Origin: an uncultured bacterium
GTDB lineage: Bacteria > Cyanobacteriota > Vampirovibrionia > Gastranaerophilales > Gastranaerophilaceae
Direction of reading: 5' to 3'
Assembly: GCA_958366705.1 (NCBI GenBank)
Contig: CATXCB010000006.1
Span: forward strand, 72,306-136,305
Length of the DNA: 64,000 bases
Made by a program: the position numbers and the translations under genes. The notes under the pieces were generated by a model, which was not told the DNA's origin, searched no databases, and saw only the letters and a list, made by a program, of their open reading frames with translations. Below are positions 62,687 to 64,000 of this stretch, one piece after another; within the stretch, counting starts at the first letter, position 1; each line of letters opens with the position of its first letter.

Positions 62687-63769
62687 CTACTGCACCTGAG
62701 CTAATTTTTCTAACTTTAATTTTTGGTCATATTCAACAAGCATATCAATAAGTTCATCCAATTCACCATCAATAACAGTCCATACATTCAAATTGTGATT
62801 CAGTCTATGATCTGTTAAACGTCCTTGAGGGAAATTATATGTTCTTATTCGTTCTGACCTATCTCCGGAACCAACTTGAGAACGTCTCAAATCAGTAATT
62901 TCCTGAGTTTGCTTTTGAACTTCCATATCATAAAGTTTTGCTTTCAGAATTTCCAATGCGCGTTCTTTATTCTGCAATTGTGAACGTTCTTCTGTACAGA
63001 AAATCATAATTCCTGTAGGTTTGTGGAAAACTCTGGCAGCGGTTTCAACTTTGTTTACATTTTGTCCGCCAGCACCGCCTGATCTTGCTGTTGTAATTTC
63101 CACATCGTTCATATTCAGATTAACTTCAACATCATCAACCTGCGGCATAACTGCAACTGTAGCTGTTGAAGTATGAACACGGCCTTGAGATTCTGTAGCA
63201 GGAACCCTTTGTACTCTGTGAACCCCTGATTCATATTTCAGACGGGAATATATACTATCCCCTTTCATTGAAATAATAACTTCAGAAACACCGCCGGCTT
63301 CACAATCGGTTTTACTAAGAATTTGAGTTTGCCAGCCCATTTTATCAGCGTATCTTAAGTACATACGCATCAAATCACCGGCAAATATATTTGCCTCATC
63401 GCCTCCGGCACCGCCTCTGATTTCTAACATAATATCCTTGTCGTCCATCGGGTCACGCGGCAGCAACAAGACTTTCATTTTTTCTTCAAAAACAGGTATC
63501 TTTTCTTCATTAGCTTCGATTTCAGCTTTTAAGAATTGACGCATTTCATCGTCTTTTTCTTCGTGAAGCATTTGTTTTGCATCATCTATGGCTTCTGTTG
63601 TTTCTTTCCATTCGTAATACAATTCAACTGTTTCTTCCATAGCTTTTCTCTGCTTGGAAAGATCTCTGAATTTGTTATAATCCTGAATAACTGCAGGATC
63701 TGATAAAGTTTCACCTAATTCTTTATATTTCTTCTCTATTTGAAGAATTTTATCTAACATATCTTTCAT
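62687..63769 (-). CDS. prfA: Peptide chain release factor 1
   Basis: A 360-residue RF1. The GGQ catalytic motif lies in ARSGGAGGQNVNKVETAARV. The codon-recognition region and DLRRSQVGSGDRSERIRTYN follow. The ATG at 63769 is preferred (63760, starting MLDKILQIEKKY, is an alternative closer to Bacillus RF1). It recognises UAA and UAG. A short upstream frame with a strong ribosome-binding site overlaps its start. Confidence 0.95.
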   Translation of the reverse strand: MKDMLDKILQIEKKYKELGETLSDPAVIQDYNKFRDLSKQRKAMEETVELYYEWKETTEAIDDAKQMLHEEKDDEMRQFLKAEIEANEEKIPVFEEKMKVLLLPRDPMDDKDIMLEIRGGAGGDEANIFAGDLMRMYLRYADKMGWQTQILSKTDCEAGGVSEVIISMKGDSIYSRLKYESGVHRVQRVPATESQGRVHTSTATVAVMPQVDDVEVNLNMNDVEITTARSGGAGGQNVNKVETAARVFHKPTGIMIFCTEERSQLQNKERALEILKAKLYDMEVQKQTQEITDLRRSQVGSGDRSERIRTYNFPQGRLTDHRLNHNLNVWTVIDGELDELIDMLVEYDQKLKLEKLAQVQ

Positions 63770-63818
63770 ACCTGCATAATAACAAGAACATGAAAATTTT
63801 ACAAACATCAATAGTCAT
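63750..63818 (-). CDS. Short leader frame overlapping the prfA start
   Basis: A 22-codon frame (MTIDVCKIFMFLLLCRYERY then VR and TAA) begins at 63818 after AAAGGAG and ends just past the prfA start, in a different frame. The prfA starts themselves have only weak ribosome-binding sites. Translation of this leader could couple to or control prfA. It may also be a chance frame. Confidence 0.35.
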   Translation of the reverse strand: MTIDVCKIFMFLLLCRYERYVR

Positions 63819-63853
63819 AAAGCTCCTTTAGTTAAAAAATATAAAGAAACAAA

Positions 63854-64000
63854 TTATCTATATAAAGAATCCCAGTAACCTTTTGTTGGGTCATCCGGAT
63901 TTTTATCTTTTTTAGCCCAGTCATAACAACCGCGTCCATTATAATGAGTTGTATCTATTCGATTACAAACTTTGTGCCAACCCCCTGTTGTATAAATAAA
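63854..64000 (-). CDS. C-terminal end of an unidentified gene, partial
   Basis: The last 48 codons of a minus-strand gene that begins beyond the window: GWHKVCNRIDTTHYNGRGCY, DWAKKDKNPDDPTKGYWDSL, YR, stop. It is upstream of prfA. The cysteine- and aromatic-rich end is in the style of the pseudopilins here but too short to assign. Confidence 0.55.
   Translation of the reverse strand, partial: FIYTTGGWHKVCNRIDTTHYNGRGCYDWAKKDKNPDDPTKGYWDSLYR

Overview
The window is AT-rich, densely coded bacterial DNA using the standard code. The best guess is a gut Vampirovibrionia/Gastranaerophilales (Melainabacteria) genome. This rests on recall of family resemblance: several pseudopilins share an N-terminus of the form MKKGFTLAEVLITLGIIGVV, and there is a two-subunit-type glycyl-tRNA synthetase alpha chain, many TPR and EF-hand proteins, and many clade-restricted hypotheticals. 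No marker was searched, so treat the taxonomy as inference.

Region 1 (1-8366) is accessory. A DpnII-type GATC restriction-modification operon (two methyltransferases and the endonuclease) runs into a DUF6994-like gene and an Nmad3-like nucleotide-modification-associated gene, all on the plus strand. Convergent to it is a Mu/Tn7-type transposition module on the minus strand: a DDE transposase, a MuB/TnsC-like ATPase, a protein that looks like the N-terminal core-binding half of a tyrosine recombinase without its catalytic domain, and a helix-turn-helix protein. A cluster of repeated AGTGCAA sites lies upstream of the transposase.

Region 2 (8367-24856) is a 16.5 kb integrative island in the 3' half of a tRNA-Gly(GCC) gene. 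It is bounded by a perfect 43 bp direct repeat and carries its own tyrosine integrase, an excisionase-like protein, a Prim-Pol primase and a P-loop replicative ATPase. It has no capsid, terminase or conjugation genes, so it is organised like a phage satellite (PICI-like) or another self-replicating island. Its cargo looks defensive: a frameshifted HEPN-like gene, a large gene with a HEPN-like C-terminus, a HigB-like toxin facing a convergent antitoxin, an N6-methyltransferase lacking an obvious catalytic NPPY motif, a PIN-GNAT-PUA-like fusion paired with an ASCH protein, and four consecutive zinc-ribbon proteins behind an auto-regulated XRE repressor.

Region 3 (24886-64000) is mostly chromosomal core: dnaE, a YuiF-like antiporter, lysS, two MalF/MalG-type permeases, a 1794-residue EF-hand/LysM-like protein, an HNH protein, TPR proteins, a HAD hydrolase, two tandem APC permeases, glyQ, a nucleotide kinase, truB, rbfA, infB, rnpM/ylxR and prfA. 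Four pseudopilin loci are scattered here. Each is divergently paired with a small HTH gene across a 60-120 bp gap with inverted repeats. One of these pairs, with a decayed pilin gene, splits infB from rbfA-truB.

A recurrent promoter layout is visible: a -10 hexamer, exactly six bases, then the start codon. This implies leaderless transcripts for several genes, including HTH regulators, the PIN-GNAT gene and malF.
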